Assembly: GCF_900091575.1 (NCBI RefSeq)
Contig: NZ_FMCR01000009.1
Location: 209,994 to 273,993, forward strand
DNA from: Micromonospora saelicesensis
GTDB lineage: Bacteria > Actinomycetota > Actinomycetes > Mycobacteriales > Micromonosporaceae
Length of the DNA stretch: 64,000 nucleotides
Reading direction: 5' to 3'
Position 1 is the stretch's first letter. Every line of letters begins with the position of its first letter. Position numbers and translations under genes: made by a program. This document shows positions 9,510 through 17,507 of the stretch, piece by piece. The notes under the pieces are model-generated. The model was not told the origin of the DNA and ran no database searches. It saw only the letters and a list, made by a program, of their open reading frames with translations.

Positions 9510-9725
9510 GTGGCCACTCATGACAGCGGCGGCCAGTCGCAGTCCGGCAAGTCCCGTCAGGGCGAGGAGATCGAGGACGTCACCACCGAGGCCAACCCCG
9601 AGGTGGCCGAGCGGCACGCCGAGATCACCGAGGACGTCGACGACCTCCTCGACGAGATCGACTCCGTCCTCGAAGAAAACGCAGAGGAATTCGTGAGGGG
9701 CTATGTGCAAAAAGGGGGCGAGTAG
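9510..9725 (+). CDS. pup: Prokaryotic ubiquitin-like protein Pup
   Basis: Pup is the small, largely disordered protein that PafA ligates to lysines of proteins destined for the proteasome. The 71-residue product starts at GTG 9510, five bases after a strong GGAGGAGG site; an in-frame ATG at 9495 lies upstream of that site and is rejected. The C-terminal half shows the ARC-binding coiled-coil helix (VAERHAEITEDVDDLLDEID) and the FVRGYVQKGGE tail. The last residue is glutamate, not the glutamine found in mycobacteria, so it needs no deamidation before ligation. Confidence 0.97.
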   Translation: MATHDSGGQSQSGKSRQGEEIEDVTTEANPEVAERHAEITEDVDDLLDEIDSVLEENAEEFVRGYVQKGGE

Positions 9726-9732
9726 GGCATAG

Positions 9733-10434
9733 GTGGACGAAACGGACATGCCTCGTCCTCTGGATGACCGGGATGGCCACCGCCGCTGCCGAGACTGCGG
9801 CGAGTGGCTGCCCCTTGATCAATTTTGCGCTAACAGCAGACGCCCCGACGGTCGCGGCAGCTACTGCAAGCCCTGCTTCAACCTTCGATCGAAGGCGAGC
9901 TACGCGAAGCGCCTGAAGGAGCGGCAGGGCAGGGACGTGCGCCAGCTGCCGTTGGTGCCAGCGGGCCACCGGCGATGCCCCGACTGCGGCGCCACCAAGC
10001 CCCTCGATGACTTTCCACGGAATCGCTCCGGCCGTGGAGGTTACGGCCGATACTGCAAACCTTGCCACAATGCGAAGGGCAAGGAGAGCAAGCTTCGCCT
10101 GCACGGTGGGACGCGCGAGTACCACCTGCGGCGCCGATACGGCGTGGGCGAGAAAGAGTTTCAGGAGCTCCTGGCCGAGCAGGGCGGGGTCTGCGCGATC
10201 TGTGGCGGTGCCGACCCGCAACATCTGGACCACGATCATCGCACCGGATGGGTGCGCGGGATACTCTGCTTCAACTGCAACGGTGGTCTTGGCCAGTTCC
10301 GTGACAGTCCCATGAGGCTGGCCAGGGCGATCACGTACCTGAGAGGAACCACGTGGCAGCGGGCTTTGATCCATCCGGGCGTCTACCAGATGTGTTCACC
10401 AACGCGGGGACGTCCTCCTTCACGACGTTTCTGA
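9733..10434 (+). CDS. Double zinc-finger protein with endonuclease VII-like HNH domain
   Basis: This is a 233-residue basic protein. Two similar zinc-ribbon units are visible, roughly residues 17-50 (CRDC...CKPC) and 78-112 (CPDC...CKPC). They are followed by an endonuclease-VII/HNH module near residues 155-190: CAICGG, LDHDHRTG and the closing CFNCN. The family cuts DNA, typically branched structures. GTG 9733 starts 7 bases after the pup stop; ATG 9748 is possible. Its last 82 bases overlap the start of prcB in another frame, so the two are likely expressed together. Its GC content looks lower than its neighbours, hinting at acquisition. From memory, nuclease-like genes occur beside pup in other actinomycetes too, but their role is unknown. 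Confidence 0.85.
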   Translation: MDETDMPRPLDDRDGHRRCRDCGEWLPLDQFCANSRRPDGRGSYCKPCFNLRSKASYAKRLKERQGRDVRQLPLVPAGHRRCPDCGATKPLDDFPRNRSGRGGYGRYCKPCHNAKGKESKLRLHGGTREYHLRRRYGVGEKEFQELLAEQGGVCAICGGADPQHLDHDHRTGWVRGILCFNCNGGLGQFRDSPMRLARAITYLRGTTWQRALIHPGVYQMCSPTRGRPPSRRF

Positions 10435-11192
10435 GTCGGGTGGCCCCCGAGATGTTGCCCGGTCGGCGACCGCTGCCGCCGGGCATGGCCGCCGACCTGG
10501 CGCCGCACGCGACCACCATCGTGGCCATCGCGGCCGCCGAGGGTGTGGTGATGGCGGGCGACCGACGGGCCACCATGGGCAACCTGATCGCCCAGCGCGA
10601 CATCGAGAAGGTGCACCCCGCCGACGCGTACTCGTTGGTCGGCATCGCGGGCACCGCCGGTATCGGCATCGAGCTGATGCGACTGTTCCAGGTGGAGCTG
10701 GAGCACTACGAGAAGATCGAGGGCGCGATGCTCTCGTTGGACGGTAAGGCCAACCGGTTGGCCTCGATGATCCGGGGCAATCTGGGGGCGGCCATGCAGG
10801 GGTTGGCCGTGGTGCCGCTCTTCGCCGGGTTCGACCTGGCCGCCGCCGACCCGGCGCGGGCCGGTCGGATCTTCAGCTTCGATGTGACCGGTGGCCCGTA
10901 CGAGGAGACCGGCTACGACGCGATCGGGTCCGGGTCGTTGTTCGCCAAGTCCGCGTTGAAGAAGCGGTACCGGGTCGGGCTGACCGTCGAGGACGCGACG
11001 CGGCTGGCGGTCGAGGCGCTCTACGACGCGGCCGATGACGACACCGCGACCGGCGGGCCCGACCTGACCCGGCGGATCTACCCCGTGGTGATGACCGCGA
11101 CTGCCGAGGGCACCTACCGGCTCACCGACGCCGAGACGGCGACGATCGCCGAGGGCGTGGTCGCCGGCCGGATGGAAAACCCGGGCGGCTAG
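10353..11192 (+). CDS. prcB: 20S proteasome beta subunit (catalytic)
   Basis: PrcB supplies the proteolytic sites of the 20S core particle. The 279-residue precursor begins at GTG 10353 behind a GAGAGGAA ribosome site inside the nuclease gene. A propeptide of 53 residues is followed by HA-TTIVAI, so cleavage should expose Thr54 as the N-terminal nucleophile. The conserved GVVMAGDRRAT (aspartate and arginine near the active site), the lysine of IEKVHP and the GIAGTAGIGIE segment match the family. The next gene, prcA, follows after 63 bases. Confidence 0.97.
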   Translation: MAAGFDPSGRLPDVFTNAGTSSFTTFLSRVAPEMLPGRRPLPPGMAADLAPHATTIVAIAAAEGVVMAGDRRATMGNLIAQRDIEKVHPADAYSLVGIAGTAGIGIELMRLFQVELEHYEKIEGAMLSLDGKANRLASMIRGNLGAAMQGLAVVPLFAGFDLAAADPARAGRIFSFDVTGGPYEETGYDAIGSGSLFAKSALKKRYRVGLTVEDATRLAVEALYDAADDDTATGGPDLTRRIYPVVMTATAEGTYRLTDAETATIAEGVVAGRMENPGG

Positions 11193-11255
11193 TTCCGACC
11201 GACCACCCCACCAGCCAGCAGTCGTCAGCACAGCGCCGTTAGGAGAACCGCCGCC

Positions 11256-12077
11256 GTGGCCATGCAGTTCTACGCCTCGCCCGAACAGATCATGCGTGAC
11301 CGCTCCGAGCTGGCCCGTAAGGGCATTGCTCGCGGGCGTAGCGCAGTGGTCCTGAGCTACTCCGGCGGGGTGCTCTTCGTCGCGGAGAACCTCTCCAGCG
11401 CCCTGCACAAGGTCAGTGAGATCTACGACCGGATCGGCTTCGCCGCGGTCGGCCGTTACAACGAGTTCGAGAACCTCCGGCGGGCCGGCGTGCGGATGGC
11501 CGACCTGAACGGGCTCAGCTACGACCGCCGGGACGTCACCGGTCGGGCCCTGGCCAACGCGTTCGCGCAGACCCTTGGCGCGATCTTCACCGAGCAGTCG
11601 AAGCCGTTCGAGGTGGAGATCTGCGTGGCGGAGGTCGGGGCCACTGCCGCTGACGACGAACTGTACCGGCTCACCTACGACGGTTCGGTCAACGACGAGC
11701 CTGGGCGGATGGCGATGGGTGGTCAGGCTGAGGCCATCACCGGCGTGCTGAAGTCCAACCACCGGCCGGACATGTCGCTCGGTGAGGCGGTCCAGGTCGC
11801 GGTGCAGGCACTGAGCACCGTCGGCGGTGAGGGTGGGGCCGCCCGCACGATCGCCGCGAACCAGCTCGAGGTGGCGGTACTGGACCGTCAGCGGGTCGGC
11901 CGGACGTTCCGGCGGATCACCGGGGCTGCGCTGACCGCGCTGTTGGATGGGGAGTCGGCGCCGCCGACCAGCGACCGGCCGGACACACCGAGCGTGCCGA
12001 CCGGGGAGGCCGGTAAGCCGACCAGCTCCGCAGGGTCCGCTGACCTGGAGGACCGGCCGGGTCAACCCGACAGCTGA
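11256..12077 (+). CDS. prcA: 20S proteasome alpha subunit
   Basis: PrcA forms the outer heptameric rings of the 20S particle, gates entry and docks ARC. The 273-residue protein starts at GTG 11256, 8 bases after AGGAGAA. The N-terminal MQFYASPEQIMRDRSELARKGIARGRS is the gating segment and alpha-subunit signature. It lacks the nucleophile threonine, as expected. The last 40 residues are a low-complexity Pro/Ser/Glu tail typical of actinobacterial PrcA. A strong terminator follows. Confidence 0.97.
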   Translation: MAMQFYASPEQIMRDRSELARKGIARGRSAVVLSYSGGVLFVAENLSSALHKVSEIYDRIGFAAVGRYNEFENLRRAGVRMADLNGLSYDRRDVTGRALANAFAQTLGAIFTEQSKPFEVEICVAEVGATAADDELYRLTYDGSVNDEPGRMAMGGQAEAITGVLKSNHRPDMSLGEAVQVAVQALSTVGGEGGAARTIAANQLEVAVLDRQRVGRTFRRITGAALTALLDGESAPPTSDRPDTPSVPTGEAGKPTSSAGSADLEDRPGQPDS

Positions 12078-12090
12078 TCAGGTGACGAGA

Positions 12091-12126
12091 CAGCGCCGGG
12101 GCCCGCACACGCGGGCCCCGGCGCTG
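12091..12126. terminator. Bidirectional hairpin terminator
   Basis: A perfect 16-bp inverted repeat (12091-12106 with 12111-12126, ACAC loop) lies between the convergent prcA and glycosyltransferase genes. The plus-strand side is followed by TTGTCTG. Confidence 0.88.
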
Positions 12127-12139
12127 TTGTCTGTCGGGG

Positions 12140-13168
12140 TCAGCGGCGCTGGAGCAGGGGCCTGGCGAGGGCCCAGTAGCCGGCGGCGACCGCGTTGAAC
12201 ACGCCCATGCCGGGGGGCGAGTCGACGTTCGAGGGGGCGACCCGGGCGGTCATCAGCTCGGCGATCACCCCGTCGGGCACGGTGCGTTCGGCCTGGAGTT
12301 GACGGCGGCGGGCGCCGACCCAGGACCGGTTGCGCCACAGCCAACCCCAGCCGCGGGTCTTCTGCCGGGTCCAACCACCGGCGAGCGCGGCGGCCAGCAT
12401 GGCGGCTTCGGTGAGCAGCAGCATCGGGGCGAGCACCACCAGCGTCCGGGTCTGGTACGCGGTGAGCAGGGTGACCAGCCGGTTGCGTTCCACCAGGTAG
12501 AGCTTGAGGTCGTTGCGGGAGAACTCGTAGTGGTGGCGCACGACGGCGTCGGGTACGTACTCCAGGCGCAGGCCGCGTTGCCAGAGCCGCAGGCTCAGCT
12601 CGGTGTCCTCGTGGTAGGCGAAGTATTCGGCGGCGAAGCCGTCGAGTTCCTGCCAACGCTGACGGCTGATCACGAAGCAGCAGCCGCTGAGCGACGGCAC
12701 CCTGGTGCGTGCGGCGTGGGCGCTGGCCGGCTCGCCGTTGCCGCCGGCCCAGGACAGCCCGGTGAAGTGCAGTGGGTTGCCGGAGGTGTTGATCAGCTCG
12801 GGAGTGTCGGCGAGCCGGATGGAGGCCATCGCGGCGCCGACGCCCGGTTCGGCGGCGACCGCAACCGTCTTGGCGAGGGCGTCGGGGGCGACGATGGCGT
12901 CGGAGTTGACGAAGGCGAGCCAGTCTCCGGTGGCCTCGGCGGCGCCGATCCGGCAGCCGCCGGAGTAGCCGGTGTTCTGCTCGGGTCGGACCACCCGGAC
13001 CTGGGGGAAGCCCTTGACGATGTCGATGCCGTCGCCGGTGCAACCGTTGTCGACGACGACCAGCTCGATGTCGACGTCGGTGCTGGCCAGGATGGCTCGG
13101 GCGGCGTTGACCAGGTACGGCTCGGCGCCGTAGGCGAGCATGACGGCGGTCACCTGTGGGCGGGTCAT
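12140..13168 (-). CDS. Family 2 glycosyltransferase (rhamnosyltransferase-like)
   Basis: This 342-residue GT2 enzyme shows VTAVMLAYG at the N-terminus, the donor-binding VVVDNG, the NSDAIV metal-binding region and the HEDTELSLRLWQRG motif typical of WcaA/rhamnosyltransferase-like members. It is the last gene of a minus-strand operon that begins with rmlB and rmlD, so dTDP-rhamnose is a reasonable guess for its donor. The start was set at the ATG that overlaps the upstream stop by 4 bases (ATGA). Confidence 0.88.
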   Translation of the reverse strand: MTRPQVTAVMLAYGAEPYLVNAARAILASTDVDIELVVVDNGCTGDGIDIVKGFPQVRVVRPEQNTGYSGGCRIGAAEATGDWLAFVNSDAIVAPDALAKTVAVAAEPGVGAAMASIRLADTPELINTSGNPLHFTGLSWAGGNGEPASAHAARTRVPSLSGCCFVISRQRWQELDGFAAEYFAYHEDTELSLRLWQRGLRLEYVPDAVVRHHYEFSRNDLKLYLVERNRLVTLLTAYQTRTLVVLAPMLLLTEAAMLAAALAGGWTRQKTRGWGWLWRNRSWVGARRRQLQAERTVPDGVIAELMTARVAPSNVDSPPGMGVFNAVAAGYWALARPLLQRR

Positions 13169-14478
13169 GGGAGGCCTCCGGATGCGGCAGGGGCGACGGC
13201 CTCGGCGAGCGGCCGGGTGGGGGTGGTGGGTCGGCGGACGCCGCCGCGCAGCAGCAGCGTCGCCATGGTGGCGGCGACGATGACCGAGCCGACGGTGTAC
13301 GCCAGCTCGACTCGCAGGGTGACCGGAGCCGGGATCAGCGTCACGGCGATCAGGGCGGCGACGCCGACGGTCCAGGCGAGGGCCTGGGCGCGGTGCCGGT
13401 CGAGGGCGAGCAGGGCCTGGCCGAGCACCATCGCCCACAGGTAGGCGAGCGTGGCGGCCGCCAACCAGGCGAAGTCGCCGTGGCCGAGGACGCCGGGCGC
13501 GTCGAAGAGTGTGCCGACCAGCCACGGGCCGAGCAGCACGGCGCCGAGGGCCCCGGTGAGGCCGAGCGCGGTGACGATGCCGAGCGCCCGGCGCAGCAGG
13601 CTGTGGAAGCCGGCCTGGTCGCCGGTGGTGGCGGTGGTGGCCAGGCCGGGCAGCAGTGACGCCTGGAGGGAGCCGAAGACGAACAGGGGGATGCGGACCA
13701 GCACGAGGGCGGAGAGCAGCGCGCCGGCGGCTGCCGCGTCGGCGGGGGCGAGCAGCTGCACGTTGATCACGCCGATGTTCACCACGACCTGGGAGAGCAG
13801 GCTGGAGGCGGTGAGCAGGCCGAGGCCGCGCAGCAGGGTGGCCCAGGCGACCGGCGGGCCTGCACCGATGGCGCGTAGCACCGGCGGCAGGGTGAGCAGG
13901 ACGCTGACCAGCGGGGCGGCGACGAGCACGAGTCCGTACCAGACGGGGGAGCTCACTCCGGCCAAGCCGAGCACGGCGACCATGATGATGCGCAGGCCGC
14001 CGTCGATCCCGAGTTGGGTGCCGTACCAGGGGAACAGTTGCAGGCCGGAGAGGACGCCGCGGGTGGCGTAGGCGACGGCCATCGCGGCGAGCGCGCCGAT
14101 CAGCACGGTGACCAGGTTGCCGTCACCGGCGAAGAGCTTGTCGGCGAGTGGCTGACGGGCGACGGTGACGGCCAACACCAGCACGGCGAGCAGCACTGCG
14201 GCGACGGTGACACCGCGGGCCAGCACCGGCCCCGGGGGCAGCCCCTGGCTGTGCCGGGCGGCGACGACCCGGGCGACCTCCTGCTCGATCGGCATGAACA
14301 CGCCGATGCCGAGGGTGAACACGATCGACCAGAGCACCGACAGGGACGAGTAGTCGGCCTTGCTGAGGCTGTGGCCGGCGACCGCGAGGTGGACGTACGA
14401 GGCGAGGCCTAGAAGGCCCAGCCCGGCACCAACAGCGATGGTGCCGGGCGGGATCAGGCGTAGCAGGCGTTGGATCAC
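13165..14478 (-). CDS. Polysaccharide flippase-like (MATE/MOP-type) membrane protein
   Basis: This 437-residue protein has about twelve to fourteen hydrophobic segments and resembles Wzx-type lipid-linked oligosaccharide exporters of the MOP superfamily. It starts at a GTG overlapping the upstream glycosyltransferase stop by 4 bases and ends overlapping the next one by 4 bases, so it belongs to the rml-glycosyltransferase operon. It could flip a rhamnose-containing lipid-linked glycan, but the substrate is inferred from context only. Confidence 0.72.
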   Translation of the reverse strand: MIQRLLRLIPPGTIAVGAGLGLLGLASYVHLAVAGHSLSKADYSSLSVLWSIVFTLGIGVFMPIEQEVARVVAARHSQGLPPGPVLARGVTVAAVLLAVLVLAVTVARQPLADKLFAGDGNLVTVLIGALAAMAVAYATRGVLSGLQLFPWYGTQLGIDGGLRIIMVAVLGLAGVSSPVWYGLVLVAAPLVSVLLTLPPVLRAIGAGPPVAWATLLRGLGLLTASSLLSQVVVNIGVINVQLLAPADAAAAGALLSALVLVRIPLFVFGSLQASLLPGLATTATTGDQAGFHSLLRRALGIVTALGLTGALGAVLLGPWLVGTLFDAPGVLGHGDFAWLAAATLAYLWAMVLGQALLALDRHRAQALAWTVGVAALIAVTLIPAPVTLRVELAYTVGSVIVAATMATLLLRGGVRRPTTPTRPLAEAVAPAASGGLP

Positions 14479-15176
14479 CGGCGAATGAGCGCCAGCGTGA
14501 GGACGGCGAACGCGCGGCCGAGGTAGATCATCGCCCGGGCGGGGGAGTGGCTGGGCGTGCCGGCCATCCGCTTGCGCATGGCGACCGGCACCTGGCGGAT
14601 GCGGTAGCCGCGCCGGGCGGTGTGCACCAGGGTCTCCACCGTGTCACCGAGGTACTCGGCCGGGTACCAGGTGGCGAACATCTCGATGACCCGCCGGTTG
14701 GCGGCCCGGAAGCCGGAGGTGGTGTCGGTGAGCTTGGTGTGGGCGACCCGGGAGAGTACGGCGGAGAGCATCACCATGGCCCAGCGGCGGGGGCCGCGGA
14801 CCGTGTAGTCGCCCTCACCGGCGAAGCGGGCGCCGATGACGAGGTCGTTGTCGTCGAGGAGGTCGACGAGCTTCGGCACGTACCGGGGGTCGTGCTGACC
14901 GTCGGCGTCGATCTGGATGGCGACGTCGTAGTCGTGGTCGCGGGCGTAGCGGTAGCCGAGGCGCATGGCCCCACCGACGCCGAGGTTGTACGGCAGTTTG
15001 GCGACCCGGGCGCCGGCGGCGGCGGCGACGGCGGCCGTGCGGTCGGTGGAGCCGTCGTCGACGACGAGCACGTCGACGCCGGGTAGCTCGCCACGGACCT
15101 CGCCGACGACGTCGGCGATGGAACCCGACTCGTTGAGGGCCGGAATGATGATCAGTGTGCGCTTGCCGTTAACCAT
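14475..15176 (-). CDS. Family 2 glycosyltransferase (polyprenyl-phosphate sugar synthase type)
   Basis: This 233-residue GT2 protein resembles dolichol-phosphate mannosyltransferases: LIIIPALNESGSI, VVDDGSTDRT, QIDADGQHDP with the DAD metal site, and TSGFRAANR. Such enzymes load a sugar onto a polyprenyl phosphate. ATG 15176 overlaps the DUF2304 stop by 8 bases and is preferred over GTG 15197. DUF2304 partners directly upstream are a common pairing for this enzyme type. Confidence 0.88.
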   Translation of the reverse strand: MVNGKRTLIIIPALNESGSIADVVGEVRGELPGVDVLVVDDGSTDRTAAVAAAAGARVAKLPYNLGVGGAMRLGYRYARDHDYDVAIQIDADGQHDPRYVPKLVDLLDDNDLVIGARFAGEGDYTVRGPRRWAMVMLSAVLSRVAHTKLTDTTSGFRAANRRVIEMFATWYPAEYLGDTVETLVHTARRGYRIRQVPVAMRKRMAGTPSHSPARAMIYLGRAFAVLTLALIRR

Positions 15177-15540
15177 CGTTCGACACCAGTTCGTCACGGG
15201 CCGCCCGGTCCGCGTCGATCTGTGCGCGGAGCAGAGCGAAGTCTTCGGCCAGGGTTCGGGTTTCTTCTTCGAGTGCGCTGACCTCCCAGCTCAGGTGCAC
15301 GCACACGAGCAACAGGAAGACGATGCCGAGGAAGAGCACCAGGCTGACACCGGAGGCGACGCCGAGGAGTTCGGCGACGTTGTCGAGCAGCCGGGGGAAC
15401 AGGGACAGCGGGATCACGACGACCAGTACGGCGAGCCAGAGCATGCCGTACTTCTCGCGCAGCTGACGACGGCGCAGCAGCTCGACGATGGTGCCGAGCA
15501 GCAGCAGGCCGGTCAGGCCGGTGACGAGGGTGAGCTTCAT
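15169..15540 (-). CDS. DUF2304 small membrane protein
   Basis: This 123-residue protein has three hydrophobic helices and a charged, coiled-coil-like C-terminus (WEVSALEEETRTLAEDFALLRAQ begins it). The segment LREKYGMLWL is typical of DUF2304, which is nearly always found beside a GT2 polyprenyl-sugar synthase, as here, and may serve as its membrane partner. Its ATG overlaps the rmlD stop (ATGA). Confidence 0.82.
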   Translation of the reverse strand: MKLTLVTGLTGLLLLGTIVELLRRRQLREKYGMLWLAVLVVVIPLSLFPRLLDNVAELLGVASGVSLVLFLGIVFLLLVCVHLSWEVSALEEETRTLAEDFALLRAQIDADRAARDELVSNDG

Positions 15541-16424
15541 GCGACCTTCCACGGGGCGGGTGGAGCGGGGGAGTGGAACGCGTCAACCAGGGCGCTGTGC
15601 CAGTCGGGAAGCGGGGGCAGACCCACGACTGCCCAGCGGCTGTGCCCTAGCACACTGTACGCAGGCCGGGGGGCGGGACGCGGATACCGGTCGCTGGTGG
15701 TGGGTCGGATCCGGTCCGGGTCCAGTCCGGCCAGCGTGAACGCGGCGCGGGCCAGCCCGTACCAGGTCGTCTGACCGGCGCAGGTGCCGTGGTAGACGCC
15801 GGGCGTCGCGTGACCGGCCAGCGCCGCGTCGGCGAGTGCGACGAGCCGCTCGGCGAGCGCGTACGACCAGGTGGGTTGGCCGTGTTGGTCGTCGACCACG
15901 TCGAGGTGTTCGCGCTGGGTGGCGAGTCGGAGCATGGTGGCCACGAAGTTCGGGCCGTGCGCGCCGTAGAGCCAGGCGGTGCGTACGACGTACCCGGTGT
16001 CGGGTAGCAGCCGCGCGACGGCCTGTTCGCCGACCAGCTTGCCGCGGCCGTAGGCGTTGACCGGCGCGGTGGGCGCGTCCTCCGGGTACGGGCTGTCCGC
16101 GTTGCCGGCGAGGACGTAGTCGGTGGACACCTGGATCAGCCGGGTTCCGTCGGTGGCGCACGCCGCGGCCAGGTTGGCCACGGCGTGGCCGTTGACGGCG
16201 GTCGCCGCGGCCTCGTCGGCCTCGGCGGCGTCGACGTTGGTCCACGCGGCCGCGTTGATCACCAGGTCGTGCCCGGCGACGGCGGCGTGGACCGCCGCGC
16301 GGTCGGTGACGTCCAGGTCGGCGCGGGTGGCGGCGGTCACCTTGAGGTCGGGCCGTGCACCCAGCACGGTGACCAGGTCCCGGCCGAGCATCCCGCCCGC
16401 GCCGGTGACGAGGAGTCGGGTCAT
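15537..16424 (-). CDS. rmlD: dTDP-4-dehydrorhamnose reductase
   Basis: RmlD performs the last step of dTDP-L-rhamnose synthesis, the NAD(P)H reduction of dTDP-4-keto-rhamnose. The 295-residue protein has the Rossmann motif VTGAGGMLG, the STDYV segment, the YGRGKLVGE catalytic Tyr-Lys pair and VRTAWLYG. It overlaps rmlB upstream and DUF2304 downstream by 4 bases each. Confidence 0.95.
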   Translation of the reverse strand: MTRLLVTGAGGMLGRDLVTVLGARPDLKVTAATRADLDVTDRAAVHAAVAGHDLVINAAAWTNVDAAEADEAAATAVNGHAVANLAAACATDGTRLIQVSTDYVLAGNADSPYPEDAPTAPVNAYGRGKLVGEQAVARLLPDTGYVVRTAWLYGAHGPNFVATMLRLATQREHLDVVDDQHGQPTWSYALAERLVALADAALAGHATPGVYHGTCAGQTTWYGLARAAFTLAGLDPDRIRPTTSDRYPRPAPRPAYSVLGHSRWAVVGLPPLPDWHSALVDAFHSPAPPAPWKVA

Positions 16425-17422
16425 GCGATTGGCGCGGACTTGAGGGGTTCCCACCAGTTGCGGTTGTCCCGGTACCAGCGGACGGTGTCGGCCAGGCCCT
16501 GGTCCAGGGTGATGCTGGGGTGGTAGCCGAGCTCTTCGCTGATCTTGGTGATGTCGAGGGAGTACCGGCGGTCGTGACCCTTGCGGTCGGTGACCGGGAC
16601 GACCCGGTCCCATCCGGCGCCGCAGGCGTCCAGGAGCAGACCGGTGAGTTCCTTGTTGGTCAACTCGGTGCCGCCGCCGATGTTGTAGACCTCGCCGGCG
16701 CGACCCTTCTGCTGGACGAGGGCGATGCCGCGGCAGTGGTCGTGCACGTGCAGCCAGTCACGGATGTTGCCGCCGTCGCCGTAGAGGGGGACGGTGCCGC
16801 CGTCGAGCAGGTTGCTGACGAACAGCGGGATGACCTTCTCAGGGAACTGGTACGGGCCGTAGTTGTTGGAGCAGCGGGTGACGACCACGTCCATGCCGTG
16901 GGTGCGGTGGTACGACAGCGCGAGCAGGTCGGAGCCAGCCTTGGACGCCGAGTACGGCGAGTTGGGGGCGAGGGGCCAGGTCTCGGTCCAGGAGCCCTCG
17001 TCGATCGAGCCGTAGACCTCGTCGGTGGAGACGTGCACGAACCGGCCGGTGCCGTGGCGCAGCGCCGCGTCGAGCAGCGTCTGGGTGCCCAGCACGTTGG
17101 TGGTGACGAACGGCGCGGCGCCCGCGATCGAGCGGTCGACGTGTGACTCGGCGGCGAAGTGCACGATCACGTCGTGCTCGGCCACCACCTCGTCGACCAC
17201 GACCGGGTCGCAGATGTCGCCCTGCACGAACCGCAGTCGCGGGTCGTCGCGGACGGGCTCGAGGTTGGCCAGGTTGCCCGAGTAGGTCAGCTTGTCCAGC
17301 ACGGTCACGACGGCCGGCTCGATCGGCGGCACGCCGTCTGCACTGCCGAGGGGCTTGCCCAGCAGCAGGCGAACGTACTCCGACCCGATGAATCCGGCTC
17401 CGCCGGTGACGAGGATCCTCAC
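16421..17422 (-). CDS. rmlB: dTDP-glucose 4,6-dehydratase
   Basis: RmlB converts dTDP-glucose to dTDP-4-keto-6-deoxyglucose. The 333-residue extended SDR shows VTGGAGFIGSEYVR, DKLTYSGN, HFAAESHVDRSI, HVSTDEVYG and the YSASKAGSD catalytic Tyr-Lys pair. GTG 17422 gives the exact family N-terminus VRILVTGG. A TATACT -10 lies 9 bases upstream, which suggests an almost leaderless message. It heads a six-gene minus-strand operon. Confidence 0.96.
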   Translation of the reverse strand: MRILVTGGAGFIGSEYVRLLLGKPLGSADGVPPIEPAVVTVLDKLTYSGNLANLEPVRDDPRLRFVQGDICDPVVVDEVVAEHDVIVHFAAESHVDRSIAGAAPFVTTNVLGTQTLLDAALRHGTGRFVHVSTDEVYGSIDEGSWTETWPLAPNSPYSASKAGSDLLALSYHRTHGMDVVVTRCSNNYGPYQFPEKVIPLFVSNLLDGGTVPLYGDGGNIRDWLHVHDHCRGIALVQQKGRAGEVYNIGGGTELTNKELTGLLLDACGAGWDRVVPVTDRKGHDRRYSLDITKISEELGYHPSITLDQGLADTVRWYRDNRNWWEPLKSAPIA

Positions 17423-17431
17423 GGGTCCGGA

Positions 17432-17437
17432 AGTATA
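17432..17437 (-). promoter_or_regulatory. -10 element of the rmlB operon
   Basis: On the minus strand TATACT, a near-consensus -10, ends 9 bases before the rmlB GTG. The messenger would have little or no leader. Confidence 0.65.
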
Positions 17438-17495
17438 CGCGACGGGCGGCGCGGCCCCTGGTATGCGACCCCCGCACAACTTGTCCGGGTGCGGC

Positions 17496-17501
17496 TAGGC
17501 T
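17496..17501 (+). promoter_or_regulatory. -10 element of rmlA (leaderless)
   Basis: TAGGCT ends 6 bases before the rmlA GTG, with no ribosome site between, so transcription should begin at or next to the start codon. Confidence 0.65.
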
Positions 17502-17507
17502 TCCCCG

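Noticed and set aside
9733..10434. HNH/endonuclease VII gene as evidence of a prophage or homing element
   Set aside because: No phage structural, integrase or intron features are nearby, and the gene is tightly packed between pup and prcB.
14475..15197. Longer glycosyltransferase start at GTG 15197
   Set aside because: ATG 15176 overlaps the upstream stop by 8 bases and starts right before the conserved first strand.
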